DNA of 64,000 bases from JAHEJX01 sp041605955 (GCA_041605955.1 JBFIXI010000008.1:1-64000); one strand, 5' to 3'. Positions 23,849 through 33,016 are shown, numbered from the stretch's first letter. Made by a program: numbers and translations. The notes: generated from the letters alone by a model not told the origin.

Positions 23849-25090
23849 CTAGTCGCCGACCTTGCCAACCAACTCCGAGCCCGGGCGGTAAGTAGACCAG
23901 GCGAACCAGAAGGTGTCGAGGTGCGAGATTCGCGTCAGACGCTCGCCCGAGAGCTCACCTGAGAAGCCCACACCGGCGACCGACCAGCGGGTGCCGGTTT
24001 CTGCGTCGGCGAATCCGCTGCCATCAGCCATAAGGGTCAATCCCTGGCCGGCGACGATGGGTCGGAACACGCCGACGGTGCCGACGTCACGGCCGTACTG
24101 GACGCTGGGACCCTCGAGAGCACTCGCTTGTCCGGGCGCCCACAGCAACACGAGATCGGAGTCTCCGTGCGTGACCGGAGTCACCGTGGGGCCTTCTCCT
24201 GCCAAGGAGCGCAGGCTGTATGCAACGTCTACGCCGTCGAGCGACACGCCGACGACGCGTTCCTTCGCCCGCGCCCTGCCGTCGACGTCACCTACGAGGA
24301 AGAAGGGAAACGTCTCGGGGTCGTCGTAGCCGAAGTAGGGGTTGCGCCCGTAGTCGCGAGTGTGGCCCGTCTGGGCTTCATCGAGCACGAGCCCATCCGG
24401 ATAGTTTGCCCGGAACTCGCTCCAGGACATCAACGGAGAGCCGTACACGTCGAGCTCGGTGCCCGTCAGGACCCCGACGACTGCTTTCCCATCGAAGTGG
24501 GTCCACAATGACTCCGTCGCCCGGTCGTACATCACGAGCGCCGAGGCGAACAGTAGGCCGGACGTCCCGAACGTCGTCTCTTTGCCGTCGATAGCTCGTC
24601 CGTAAGTGACCGCAGAGTTGCACAGTGGGCAATACGTGATCGTGACTGGCACTCCGCCGACCGTATCGTTGACGATTTCATGCCAGATCATGACGGCAAC
24701 CGGGTACGCCCGGGCGTCGCCGTTGATCTCGAGCGCCACGACGGGAGCGATGTCCCGGTAGGTGTCTGCAGACCGGGCCACGTCGATGAAGGACGGTTCG
24801 TCGATTGCGGGGATGCCGTCCGGCGGTGGCCCGCCCGCAATGATATTGGACAGGTCGACCAGGGGCGCCGGAAACTCGTCTGAGTCGATATCGCGCAAAG
24901 CCGACGGGCCTTCGGGAAAGCCGACCCGCTCGGAGGTCACTTTCGCCGTTGGATCGGAGCGAGCCCCGGGCTCCGGCTGTCGCGGAGTGACGGTCTCCTC
25001 CACCGCGGCTCCGGCGCACGCGCCAGCAACGAGCGCAGCGGCAGCTGGGAGAATCCGGAGCTTGCTCTCTCTAATCGATCTAGCGGCCAT
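23849..25090 (-). CDS. DUF3179 domain-containing exported protein
   Basis: A 413-residue protein. A signal sequence with a possible lipid-attachment Cys (AAALVAGAC, imperfect lipobox) is followed by an acidic Pro-rich spacer. The DUF3179 core shows ALEINGDARAYPVAVMIWHEIVND and the hallmark TYCPLCNSAVTY, then YPDGLVL, GRNPYFGYDD. Family function is unknown; the CPLC pair might bind metal or be redox-active. A TATAGA box and an inverted repeat lie directly upstream of the ATG. It stands alone between the damaged SnoaL-like gene and a DUF72 gene. Confidence 0.85.
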   Translation of the reverse strand: MAARSIRESKLRILPAAAALVAGACAGAAVEETVTPRQPEPGARSDPTAKVTSERVGFPEGPSALRDIDSDEFPAPLVDLSNIIAGGPPPDGIPAIDEPSFIDVARSADTYRDIAPVVALEINGDARAYPVAVMIWHEIVNDTVGGVPVTITYCPLCNSAVTYGRAIDGKETTFGTSGLLFASALVMYDRATESLWTHFDGKAVVGVLTGTELDVYGSPLMSWSEFRANYPDGLVLDEAQTGHTRDYGRNPYFGYDDPETFPFFLVGDVDGRARAKERVVGVSLDGVDVAYSLRSLAGEGPTVTPVTHGDSDLVLLWAPGQASALEGPSVQYGRDVGTVGVFRPIVAGQGLTLMADGSGFADAETGTRWSVAGVGFSGELSGERLTRISHLDTFWFAWSTYRPGSELVGKVGD

Positions 25091-25103
25091 GACGATCTAT
25101 ACC

Positions 25104-25121
25104 AGCTGAAACCGATCAGCT
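25104..25121. promoter_or_regulatory. Inverted repeat upstream of the DUF3179 gene
   Basis: AGCTGA, 6 bp, TCAGCT lies 2 bp upstream of a TATAGA -10-like box (minus strand, 25096-25101), which itself is 5 nt from the ATG. The position would suit a repressor. Confidence 0.35.
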
Positions 25122-25125
25122 CGGC

Positions 25126-25156
25126 CCATGGCGACAAATAGCCGCCATGGCGACAA
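25126..25156. repeat. Two direct 12-bp repeats CCATGGCGACAA
   Basis: Exact copies at 25126-25137 and 25145-25156, 19 bp apart, upstream of the DUF3179 gene. Apart from this and the inverted repeat, the 329-bp gap (25091-25419) holds only the -10 region (TAGGGT, 25374-25379) of the rightward DUF72 gene. Confidence 0.45.
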
Positions 25157-25419
25157 TCGGCGGGTCTCATTGACAGTGACCTCAACTGCCAGCCTCATGA
25201 GGTTGTACACAGTCTCATGGGGTGGGAAACCCGTTCTCACGTCGACGCAACCGTTCAATCGACGCCATGTGCTGCAACGCCTCGCCGATGGCATGCGCAT
25301 CTCGGTGGGCGTTCGCAGTTGACGGACTTGCTGTTCGGTTGAGCCCAACGAGTGCCCGAATGCGGCGCGGCGCCTAGGGTCAGGAAGGTGACTCAGTGCG
25401 TGCTGCGGAGTAAACGACG

Positions 25420-26289
25420 ATGGGACGGATCAGGATCGGGTTGTCCGGCTGGAACTACGCGGGATGGCGTGGTGGTTTCTATCCCGAGGCGCTGCCCCAG
25501 TCCGCCGAGCTCTCCTACGTCGGTGACCACTTCCCTACCGTCGAGGTGAACGGCACCTTCTACGGCCTCATGCAGCCGTCGACCTTCCGCCGGTGGCACC
25601 GCGCCGTGCCCGACGATTTCGTGTTCGCCGTCAAGGGCAGCAGGTTCATCACTCACAATAAGAAGTTGACCAACGTCGATTCAGCCCTGGCGAATTTCTT
25701 CGCCTCCGGTCTTCTGGAGCTCGACGACAAGCTCGGCCCTATCTTGTGGCAGCTGTCGGAGAAGCTGCACTTCGATGCCGGACGTGTCGATTCCTTTCTC
25801 CAGTTGCTGCCTCACGACACGGCAGCAGCCGCGACGTTGGCCAAGCGGCACGACGAGCGGGTCGGCGACGCCGCCTACGGCCCCGGGGCCAACCGCCGGG
25901 TTCGCCACGTGCTCGAAGTGCGTCATCTCAGCTTCCTCTGCGACGAGATGGTGACCATCGCCCGGCATCACGGCGTGGCGCTGGCCTTCTCGCACTCCGC
26001 CGCTTGGCCCTACATCGAGGAGATCACCGCCGGGTTCGTATACGTCCGGCTGCACGGTCCCGAGCAGCTGTACGCCAGTGCATACGGTGACGAGGCCTTG
26101 GAGCGTTGGGCCGACCGTTTCGCCCGGTGGAGGGACGCCACGGAACCTTCCGATGCCGTACGCATCACCTCGCGCGAGCCGCCGCGACGAAAACGCCGAG
26201 ATGTCTACGTGTACTTCGACAATGACGGGGGCGGCCACGCGCCCCGGGAAGCCACGTTCCTGCAGCAGCTGTTGGGTACGCAGAGCTGA
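25420..26289 (+). CDS. DUF72 family protein (YecE-like)
   Basis: A 289-residue TIM-barrel-like protein. The family pattern is GLSGWNYAGWRGGFYPE at the N-terminus, FPTVEVNGTFYGL, FVFAVKGSRFITH, LGPILWQLSEKLHFD and VYVRLHGPEQLY near the C-terminus, followed by DVYVYFDNDGGGHAPREA. Activity is not established, though members often sit near DNA-repair or stress genes. A TAGGGT box gives a leader of about 34 nt, with CGGAG 10 nt before the ATG. The next gene follows after 26 bp and may be co-transcribed. Confidence 0.9.
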   Translation: MGRIRIGLSGWNYAGWRGGFYPEALPQSAELSYVGDHFPTVEVNGTFYGLMQPSTFRRWHRAVPDDFVFAVKGSRFITHNKKLTNVDSALANFFASGLLELDDKLGPILWQLSEKLHFDAGRVDSFLQLLPHDTAAAATLAKRHDERVGDAAYGPGANRRVRHVLEVRHLSFLCDEMVTIARHHGVALAFSHSAAWPYIEEITAGFVYVRLHGPEQLYASAYGDEALERWADRFARWRDATEPSDAVRITSREPPRRKRRDVYVYFDNDGGGHAPREATFLQQLLGTQS

Positions 26290-26315
26290 TTGCCGAGAAG
26301 AGGGAGGACGATGAG

Positions 26316-27065
26316 GTGGGCGAGACACCACGTATCCGCTTCCTGGGAACCGGTGCCGGTGGCGGTACACCGGGCGCGGGACGCTCGCAGCGCCGGGAAA
26401 GCTGCGCCCTCGTCCTCGGCGCGGACACGACGATTCTGGTCGACGTTGGCGGCGACATTGACCCCACCGAAACCCAGCTAAAACGCTGCGACGCCGTCGT
26501 GTTGACCCACGGACACTCCGATGCCATCGGCGGGTTGGCGGCGCTGGGCCGAGTCCGGCCGGCGGACGCCGCGCCCGTTCTCGTCTACGCGCTGCCGGCC
26601 ACCATTGCCGCCGCCGAACGCAGATTCGCCCAGCTCCAACATTGTGACTTCCGTCCATTCCGTCCGGGCGACCGAGCCCGCGTCGGTGGATGGACCCTCA
26701 GCTGCCTCAAGGTTCCGCATGCCAGCAATCCGATCCGCTTCCCCACCGTTGCCTGGAAGCTCACCAACTCCGGAAGGCGGCTCGTCTATGCATCCGACGT
26801 CGCCCGGCTCACGAGTCGGCTGCGCAAGTTCTCCCGAGGAGCTGGGCTGCTCGTGCTCGACGGTGCCACTTATCACCGCAGCATCTTCAGCCACCTGCGA
26901 ATCGACGAACACGTTCCCCAAGTGTGTCGCTGGCCGGTGGACCGCATTCTCCTAACCCAGATCGGCCGGTCGGCTCCACCGCACGATGAGCTCGCCTTGG
27001 TCGTCTCCGAGCTGTGCGAGCGTGCCGCGCCGGCCTACGACGGCCTGGAGATAGCGCTCCCCTGA
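26316..27065 (+). CDS. MBL-fold metallohydrolase
   Basis: A 249-residue beta-lactamase-fold hydrolase. It has FLGTGAGGGTPGAGR near the N-terminus, ILVDVGGD, the metal motif THGHSDAIGG (HxHxDxxGG), KVPHAS for the third metal His and YASDVARL for the bridging Asp. The layout resembles PhnP/RNase Z-type enzymes. The GTG at 26316 has AGGGAGGA upstream. It is 26 bp after the DUF72 gene, so a shared operon is likely. Substrate unknown, perhaps a phosphodiester. Confidence 0.85.
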   Translation: MGETPRIRFLGTGAGGGTPGAGRSQRRESCALVLGADTTILVDVGGDIDPTETQLKRCDAVVLTHGHSDAIGGLAALGRVRPADAAPVLVYALPATIAAAERRFAQLQHCDFRPFRPGDRARVGGWTLSCLKVPHASNPIRFPTVAWKLTNSGRRLVYASDVARLTSRLRKFSRGAGLLVLDGATYHRSIFSHLRIDEHVPQVCRWPVDRILLTQIGRSAPPHDELALVVSELCERAAPAYDGLEIALP

Positions 27066-27163
27066 AGGCCGGACTGCGCTCGATCGCCCGCCCCGTGCCA
27101 AAGTGGCGCCAGCGCCGGACCCCCTTAGGGAGCAATCTCGGCGAAGCGTCGGATAGGAACCTT

Positions 27164-28138
27164 GTGAAAGCGGCTGTGCAGCGTCGATACGGCCCGCTGG
27201 CCCTGCTTCGGATTGAAGAGGTGACACGGCCTACGCCCCGAGAGGGCGAGGTATTGGTTCGAGTACACGCCGCATCGGTATCAGAGTCGGACACCATCAC
27301 GAGAACCGGCCGGCCGCTCATTGGCCGGCTCTTCACGGGCTTGTTGAGACCGAGACGGGCCATCCAAGGCTCCGAGTTTGCCGGAGAGATCGAGGCCACC
27401 GGCCGCAACGTCACACAATTCAGCCCAGGCGACAAGGTCTTCGGCTCTACAGGTGGCTTTCGCGGGTGCTACGCAGAGTACGCCCGTATGCCGGCAGACG
27501 TCCTGATGGCGATCAAGCCGAACCGAATGGAATATGAGGAGGCAGCTTCTATCTGCTCGGCTCTGGCGGCTTGGAACCTCCTGCGAGAGAAGGCGAAGGT
27601 TCGGGCCGGGCAGAAGGTCCTGATCAACGGCGCGGCCGGAATCATCGGCACCTCTGCGGTACAGATCGCCAAGCACTTCGGCGCCAATGTGACCGGAGTC
27701 TCCAGCCCGTCGGATACGGAGCTGATCAAGTCACTCGGGGCCGATGCCGTGCTCACCGCAGCAGACTTCACCGCCAGCGGAGAGCGCTACGACATCATTC
27801 TCGACGCAGAAAGCGAAAGCTCGTATCTGCGCTGCCGTCATGCGCTCACGAAGGACGGAATCTACGTCAGGACGTTCCCCGGTCCGATGATTCTGCTCCA
27901 GATGCTGTGGACTAGGTGGATCGGTCACAACCGGGCAATGGTCTCAGCTACGGGTCTCAGGCCGATCGCCAATCGCCGCGCCATTCTCGACGAGGTGAGG
28001 AACCTCATCGAAATGGGGAAGCTGCGAGCCGTAATAGACCGGTGCTACTCGCTGGAGAACATCGCCGATGCTTACCGCCGTGCCGAGGGACCGCACAAGA
28101 GTGGGGCGGTTGTGGTCACTATGGACAAGGAGAGCTGA
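27164..28138 (+). CDS. Zinc-free medium-chain dehydrogenase/quinone-oxidoreductase-like protein
   Basis: A 324-residue MDR-superfamily protein. It has the MDR N-terminal GEVLVRVHAASVSESDT, then GSEFAGEIEATG, GDKVFG and the cofactor motif INGAAGIIGTSAVQIAKHFGANVTGVSS, ending with KSGAVVV. No zinc-binding cysteine cluster is seen, so it is more like quinone reductases or enoyl reductases. The GTG at 27164 is preferred (TAGGAA just upstream and the family N-terminus begins here); the longer in-frame ORF starts with Arg-rich sequence. Confidence 0.8.
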   Translation: MKAAVQRRYGPLALLRIEEVTRPTPREGEVLVRVHAASVSESDTITRTGRPLIGRLFTGLLRPRRAIQGSEFAGEIEATGRNVTQFSPGDKVFGSTGGFRGCYAEYARMPADVLMAIKPNRMEYEEAASICSALAAWNLLREKAKVRAGQKVLINGAAGIIGTSAVQIAKHFGANVTGVSSPSDTELIKSLGADAVLTAADFTASGERYDIILDAESESSYLRCRHALTKDGIYVRTFPGPMILLQMLWTRWIGHNRAMVSATGLRPIANRRAILDEVRNLIEMGKLRAVIDRCYSLENIADAYRRAEGPHKSGAVVVTMDKES

Positions 28139-28227
28139 GGCAGCAGGCATACTCCGAAAACATGCGAATCGTCGCCCGACCGAGGAAAGAGCTCCACGGC
28201 GGGCCAAGTGCAACGGCGTGTCACAAT

Positions 28228-29166
28228 TCAGGCCGGCTCCTCGAGCCAAGGCGGAATCGGTGCCTCTATCCGCTCGAGCTTGGATGGCACCGGGCCGAAT
28301 CGGTCCTCGTTGCCGCTCTTCCAGTCCTTCCATGCGGTGGTCAGCTCATCGCGGCTGCGGGCAACAAAGTTCCACCACATCTGGATCCGTTCGCCAAGCG
28401 GCTCACCTCCCAAAAGCATGAGCCGGCCCGTTCCGCCTCTTGTCGCCAGGCGGAGCTCTTCCCGGCCCGACGGAATGATCGCCACCGCCCCCGGCTCGAC
28501 GATCGTGTCCTCGACCAACAGTGGCCTGTCGATGGGGATCGCACCGTATTCGAAGCGAGGATCCGTGGGAAGTTGCACGTGAGAACGAATGGTGAGGTCG
28601 AGGCCGACCGTCGGGTGATCGACTACAGCCGGCGACTCCACACCCGAGACTGATCCAATGAGGACTTCTGCTTCGGCGGTGACGAAATCCACTCGCGGTA
28701 GTTCTTCCAGATGCTCGAACCGTGACGCACCGTGGCGAGTGACCTCCACTTGTGCCAGCCACATCTGCACACCCATCGTCCCCGACCCGGCGTACGGTGC
28801 TCCGGTGTCGACCCCCAGCTCGGCGTGGGCAATGCCGTATCCCGCCGTCATCAAGTTGAGTTGACCGGGTCGTATCAGTTGTTCGGTCCCAAGGGAATCG
28901 CTATGCAGCGCCGATCCCGACAACAGCCAGGTGACGGTCGCCAAGCCAATGTGGGGGTGCGGACCGATCTCCATTGGTGGCGGGGCGGCCACATCGTCCG
29001 GGCTCATGAGATCGACGAAGCACCACGGTCCGATCGTACGCCTGCGTTTGGTGGGAAGCACACGGACGATTCCGAGACGCCCGATGTTCGTAGCGCGCCC
29101 TTCCCGCACCTCGATAAAGCTCATCCCGGAGTCGCGCCCGTCGACGTCGTCAAGCGGTCCACTCAT
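28228..29166 (-). CDS. Pirin-family protein
   Basis: A 312-residue bicupin. The N-terminal pirin domain carries metal ligands in IGPHPHIGLATVTWL and GSALHSDSLG, and the GYGIAHAEL segment. The C-terminal half has the Pirin_C region (LMLLGGEPLGERIQMWWNFVARS, then KSGNEDRFG). Bacterial pirins can have quercetinase activity or regulate other proteins. The ATG at 29166 (MSGPLDD) is chosen because GGAGGGAAGG precedes it and a TACGAT box at 29207-29212 excludes the longer start at 29208. Confidence 0.87.
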   Translation of the reverse strand: MSGPLDDVDGRDSGMSFIEVREGRATNIGRLGIVRVLPTKRRRTIGPWCFVDLMSPDDVAAPPPMEIGPHPHIGLATVTWLLSGSALHSDSLGTEQLIRPGQLNLMTAGYGIAHAELGVDTGAPYAGSGTMGVQMWLAQVEVTRHGASRFEHLEELPRVDFVTAEAEVLIGSVSGVESPAVVDHPTVGLDLTIRSHVQLPTDPRFEYGAIPIDRPLLVEDTIVEPGAVAIIPSGREELRLATRGGTGRLMLLGGEPLGERIQMWWNFVARSRDELTTAWKDWKSGNEDRFGPVPSKLERIEAPIPPWLEEPA

Positions 29167-29362
29167 ACGGGTTGCCTTCCCTCCGGGAGCACCTACACCT
29201 GGAATCATCGTATCCGGCGAGTGGGCATGGCGCGCCGATCAGGCTGGGTCTTCCCACCAAACCGATGACGCTCTAGCCACTGCCGCACGGGGGGCGATGG
29301 GCTAGCTTGCACCCGGACCGAACCGATCGCCCAGCGTTGTCCACCGAGAGGAGATTCCGGCC

Positions 29363-29929
29363 GTGGCCACCGTGCTTCTGTTCCACCACGCCTTGGGACT
29401 GACCGCGGGCGTGGAGGCGTTTGCGAACGACCTCCGGGAGGCCGGGCACGAGGTTGAGGTGCCCGACCTCTACCAAGGCGTCACCTTCGACTCGATCGAA
29501 CCAGGCGTGGCGCATGCAGAACAGGTCGGATTCGACGTCATCGTCGAGCGGGGGGTGGCGTCCGCTGCCGGGCTTGGCGATGAGCTGGTGGTGGCCGGTT
29601 TCTCGCTCGGGGTGCTCCCGGCGCAGAAGCTCGCCCAGACCGACCCCAGCGTTGTCGGTGCCCTCCTGTACCACGCGGCGCTGCCGCTCGAGACGTTCGG
29701 AGAACGCTGGCCTGCCGGCGTACGGCTACAGCTTCATCTGACTGCGGACGATCCATGGGCCGAAGAGGATATGGATGTCGCCAAACAGCTTGCCCAGGCG
29801 GCGGGCGGCGGGCTCCACATCTATCCCGGCACGGCCCATCTCGTAGCCGACTCCAGCTTCAGCGACTTCGATCCAGTCATCGCCGACCAGATCCTGCGCC
29901 GGACTCTGGAATTCCTCGGCGCCGTGTGA
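29363..29929 (+). CDS. Dienelactone-hydrolase-family protein
   Basis: A 188-residue alpha/beta-hydrolase. It begins VLLFHHALGLTAGVEAFANDL, has the nucleophile elbow VVAGFSLGVLPAQKLA (Ser in place of the Cys of classical dienelactone hydrolase), the Asp region TADDPWAEE and the catalytic His in PGTAHLVAD. The GTG at 29363 is preceded by GAGAGGAG and by a TAGCTT box 44 nt upstream. Substrate unknown. It is divergent from pirin and convergent with the next gene. Confidence 0.8.
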   Translation: MATVLLFHHALGLTAGVEAFANDLREAGHEVEVPDLYQGVTFDSIEPGVAHAEQVGFDVIVERGVASAAGLGDELVVAGFSLGVLPAQKLAQTDPSVVGALLYHAALPLETFGERWPAGVRLQLHLTADDPWAEEDMDVAKQLAQAAGGGLHIYPGTAHLVADSSFSDFDPVIADQILRRTLEFLGAV

Positions 29930-29950
29930 TCCTGCCGGCCGGGCGGCCGA

Positions 29951-30319
29951 TCACTTCTGCTTCTTGGTCGGCTTCGGCTCGAGCGTGCCAATCCAGTCGT
30001 AGCTCTTCTCGAACCATTCCCGAATCTCGTCGGTTCTCTCCAGCAGATCCTGAGGAACCGACACGTACCCGCGCATCACACTGCCGTACTGGATGACGGG
30101 GCCGCTCTCGTACCTTTCGAGGAATTCGGCCCCGGCCTCCTCCGAGAGCCGCAACGCCATAGTGCCCTCTGGGTCGAGGAAGCTGAACATGTGGCCGTTG
30201 CGGGACGTGTACGGATTCTTGGCGCCCTTCACGTCCGCGTCGCCGACGCTCTGGTCAACTACCGCGGTATACAGCTCAAGCGACCTAGCCGGCCCCTTGT
30301 AATCCGATCCGCCGGGCAC
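29951..30319 (-). CDS. TfoX-N-terminal-like protein
   Basis: A 122-residue basic-ended protein with the pattern LELYTAVVDQ, KNPYTSRNGHMFSFLDPEGTMALRL, VIQYGSVMRGYVSVP and the C-terminal LEPKPTKKQK. These resemble small TfoX/Sxy N-terminal-domain proteins of unknown role. The start is GTG at 30319 with AAGGAGG upstream and TAGAGA further upstream. It is followed on the plus side by a convergent dienelactone hydrolase gene. Confidence 0.65.
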   Translation of the reverse strand: MPGGSDYKGPARSLELYTAVVDQSVGDADVKGAKNPYTSRNGHMFSFLDPEGTMALRLSEEAGAEFLERYESGPVIQYGSVMRGYVSVPQDLLERTDEIREWFEKSYDWIGTLEPKPTKKQK

Positions 30320-30400
30320 GGCGACCTCCTTGTGTCCTCTCTACAGCGACCGGCACGTCACGCTTCCTCCCGCGCCCGAGACGGGGAACAGGGTGACGGC

Positions 30401-31420
30401 CTAATCATCGTAGACAACGTCCATGAAGTGGTTGTAGGCGAGCCCTTCCGCCTGCATGGCGCGCCGATAGGCCACGGCGACGGCGTCGAACTTGAGATGC
30501 AGCTCGTCAGCCAGATCGAACGGAACCTGCTCGGGCCGCTGCGACTCCACGATGCGTTGGTCTTGATTGAAGATCGTCTGCTCGAAACGCTGCAACACGG
30601 AGTCGGGCTGGTCGAGGTCGTAGTTGCGGCCGATGACGCAGTATCCGATGCACCGGTCGGCGCCGACGGGCTGGGACGTGAAGAAATAGACCATGCCCTT
30701 GTCCCCTCCCCAACCGAGCCGTAGCACGATGGTGTAAGGCAGGTGAAGGGCGTAATTGCTGCGCCGCTCGGGAGCCATCACCTCCTCGTTGGCGAACACC
30801 GGAAAGTCCTCGGTGTTCTGTGCCTCCGGGCGGACGATGGCATACCGCAGGACGTGGCCATCCGTGTCTACCTCGTGAGCCGGGACGAGCGGCCGATCGA
30901 CATCTCCCAGCAGCCCGGGATGAACCCAGGGGAAGTGCCCGAAATCCGTGAAGTTCTCTACTTGCCGACTGGAGTCCGACTTCCACTCGAAGGGGCCCGT
31001 CTCAACCAGCTTCCAGTCGCTCGACTCGGATTCCGGTAGCTCGGGGAGGTCGTATACCGGATCGTCGAGGGCCACCCAGATGATCCCGTATCGCTCTTGC
31101 ACGGCGAAGGCATCGACCTTTGCCTTAGGCGGGATGGTTGGGTTGTCCGTCTGCGGGATCGCGACGCATCTGCCGGCTGCGTCGTAGCGCCAACCGTGAT
31201 ACGGGCAAACGACACAACCGTCGGCCAGCCAACCCAGCGACAGAGCGGTGCCGCGATGAATGCAGACATCGCGCATGGCCACAGCCGAACCGTCTTCGCC
31301 GCGCCACAGGACTAGCGGTACATCCAGCAGCGTGGTGCCTACGGGCTCGCCAGGCGGTACGGCGGATGCATACGCCACGGGGTGCCAGCAGGCGGAGAGC
31401 TTGTCGGGAAAGGCGCTCAC
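30401..31420 (-). CDS. Rieske non-heme iron oxygenase, alpha-subunit type
   Basis: A 339-residue oxygenase. The Rieske [2Fe-2S] site is CIHRG with CPYHGWRYD (about 52-76). The mononuclear-iron motif is in VENFTDFGHFPWVHPGLLGD (Asp and two His), and the third ligand Asp would lie near the C-terminal part. The relatives act as ring-hydroxylating or demethylating enzymes; the substrate cannot be told. The GTG is 7 nt after TAGGCT, so the transcript is leaderless. No reductase or ferredoxin gene is next to it. Confidence 0.88.
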   Translation of the reverse strand: MSAFPDKLSACWHPVAYASAVPPGEPVGTTLLDVPLVLWRGEDGSAVAMRDVCIHRGTALSLGWLADGCVVCPYHGWRYDAAGRCVAIPQTDNPTIPPKAKVDAFAVQERYGIIWVALDDPVYDLPELPESESSDWKLVETGPFEWKSDSSRQVENFTDFGHFPWVHPGLLGDVDRPLVPAHEVDTDGHVLRYAIVRPEAQNTEDFPVFANEEVMAPERRSNYALHLPYTIVLRLGWGGDKGMVYFFTSQPVGADRCIGYCVIGRNYDLDQPDSVLQRFEQTIFNQDQRIVESQRPEQVPFDLADELHLKFDAVAVAYRRAMQAEGLAYNHFMDVVYDD

Positions 31421-31427
31421 CGGGCAA

Positions 31428-31433
31428 AGCCTA
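31428..31433 (-). promoter_or_regulatory. -10 box of leaderless Rieske oxygenase gene
   Basis: TAGGCT, 7 nt before the GTG at 31420. Confidence 0.55.
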
Positions 31434-31493
31434 GGCAGACCGAGAACAGCCGAGCGGTCGAGAGTCGGGATTCAGGCTGCCGCAGGCGCCACG

Positions 31494-31865
31494 TCACCTG
31501 TTCACCTGCTCCGGGGTCCGGCGGCGCGCCAACATCGCTCCCAGTGTGAGCACGGTGACGGTGAAGACGACCGGATAAACCGCGACAATCGCGAAGCGGA
31601 CGACGGCGAGGAACGGATGATGGACGACGACCGGCGCCAGCTCTGGTCCGGCGAGGCGGCAATCGAAGCGCGGCGGCCACGAACTGGTCTCCATGCGATA
31701 GCTGCGGTAGCCGCTCGCAGCGTCGAGATCGTCGAAGCAGATGTCCTCGGCGTACTGGCTGATGCCGATGAGGCCCAGCGTCCACGACGTCACGCCAATC
31801 AGCACCGCGACGAAGCCCAAGCCTACCAATGTCACGAGCCGCCGCCATCCAAGTGGCGCCGTCAC
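31494..31865 (-). CDS. Small membrane protein with two spans, function unknown
   Basis: A 123-residue protein with two hydrophobic segments (LVTLVGLGFVAVLIGVTSW and VVRFAIVAVYPVVFTVTVLTLGAML) flanking an exposed loop with two cysteines (CFDDLD and FDCRLAG) that could form a disulfide. The start is GTG at 31865. No family is recognised. It is divergent from the LigC gene, with only 18 bp between the start codons. Confidence 0.55.
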   Translation of the reverse strand: MTAPLGWRRLVTLVGLGFVAVLIGVTSWTLGLIGISQYAEDICFDDLDAASGYRSYRMETSSWPPRFDCRLAGPELAPVVVHHPFLAVVRFAIVAVYPVVFTVTVLTLGAMLARRRTPEQVNR

Positions 31866-31871
31866 GAGCGA

Positions 31872-31877
31872 TAGGCT
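31872..31877 (+). promoter_or_regulatory. -10 box of leaderless ligase gene
   Basis: TAGGCT, 6 nt before the ATG at 31884. The box lies within the 18-bp gap between divergent start codons. Confidence 0.55.
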
Positions 31878-31883
31878 GAGTGC

Positions 31884-32963
31884 ATGGACCTACCCGTCAT
31901 GCCGCCAGTCAAGCCGATGTTGGCGAAACCGGTGCCCGAATTGCCTATGGGCGACATGTCGTACGAGCCCAAGTGGGATGGCTTTCGCTGCATCGTGTTC
32001 CGCGACGGCGACGAGGTGGTGATGGGGTCGCGCAACGAGCGGCCCCTCAACCGCTACTTCCCCGAGATGCTGGAACCTCTCAAGCAGAGCCTTCCCCAGC
32101 GTTGCGTTGTCGACGGCGAGCTCTTCGTGAGCATCGACGGCCGTCTCGACTTCGACGCGTTGGGCCAGCGGATTCACCCGGCCGACTCCCGTGTGCAGAT
32201 GCTGGCCGAGCAGACTCCAGCCGATTTCGTGGCCTTCGACATACTGGCGCTCGATGACGAGTCCTTCCTGGACCGCCCCTTCTCTGGGCGGCGGGAGGCA
32301 TTGGAGGGCATCGCCGCCGGCTTCGAGCCACCGGTGCACCTGGCTCCCGCCACCGCGGATCCGGACGTCGCCCTGGAGTGGTTCAACACGACCGAAGGCG
32401 CCGGGCTCGACGGGCTGATTATCAAACCGGTCGCAGACCCGTATGTGTCCAACAAGCGCACCCAGTTCAAGCTGAAGCACGTGCGCAGCGCCGATTGCGT
32501 AGTGGCCGGGTATCGCATCCACAAGTCCGGCGACGGGGTCGGCTCGCTGATCCTGGGCCTCTACAGCCCAGAGGGACAACTGTGGCACGTCGGAGTCGCC
32601 GCCAGCTTCACAGCCAAGAAGCGAGCCGAGCTGGTCGACGAGATGGCGCCGCTGGTGCTCGACGATATCTCGGAACACCCGTGGGCAGACTGGATGGACG
32701 CCGCGGCCAACGCCGACGGATCGATGCCGGGCGCCCCCAACCGGTGGAGCGGTTCCTCGGGACGGGACCACTCGTGGATCCCGGTCCGGCCGGAACGAGT
32801 CGTCGAGGTGCAGTACAACTGGTCTACGTCCGGACGGTTTCGGGGCACCACCAAGATGCTGCGCTGGCGACCCGATCGCGATCCGGAATCCTGCAGCACC
32901 ACCCAGCTCGCCGAGCCCGAGCCCCTCCCCTACGACTCGCCGGTTCACTCCATCGTGAGCTGA
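31884..32963 (+). CDS. ligC: ATP-dependent DNA ligase, LigC type
   Basis: A 359-residue ATP-dependent ligase. The adenylation motif is EPKWDGFR with the catalytic Lys30. Further nucleotidyltransferase motifs are GSRNERPLNRYFPEM (III region), DGELFV, DFVAFDIL, GLDGLIIKP (motif IV) and QFKLKHV (motif V). The C-terminal OB domain follows (DCVVAGYRIHKSGDGVGSLILGLY). Such ligases act in short-patch or base-excision repair in actinobacteria, beside the essential NAD-dependent LigA. The message is leaderless. Confidence 0.92.
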   Translation: MDLPVMPPVKPMLAKPVPELPMGDMSYEPKWDGFRCIVFRDGDEVVMGSRNERPLNRYFPEMLEPLKQSLPQRCVVDGELFVSIDGRLDFDALGQRIHPADSRVQMLAEQTPADFVAFDILALDDESFLDRPFSGRREALEGIAAGFEPPVHLAPATADPDVALEWFNTTEGAGLDGLIIKPVADPYVSNKRTQFKLKHVRSADCVVAGYRIHKSGDGVGSLILGLYSPEGQLWHVGVAASFTAKKRAELVDEMAPLVLDDISEHPWADWMDAAANADGSMPGAPNRWSGSSGRDHSWIPVRPERVVEVQYNWSTSGRFRGTTKMLRWRPDRDPESCSTTQLAEPEPLPYDSPVHSIVS

Positions 32964-33003
32964 CCGAGCTGGCTCGGGGGTCGCGCCGCGCGTCGGCCCC
33001 GAG

Positions 33004-33009
33004 TACGGT
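33004..33009 (+). promoter_or_regulatory. -10 box of leaderless luciferase-like gene
   Basis: TACGGT, 7 nt before the ATG at 33017. Confidence 0.55.
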
Positions 33010-33016
33010 GGATCCG

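Noticed and set aside
23140..23868. Single 242-residue frame read as one SnoaL-like protein
   Set aside because: Its ends do not match the family; the family N- and C-termini lie in other frames, which points to two frameshifts.
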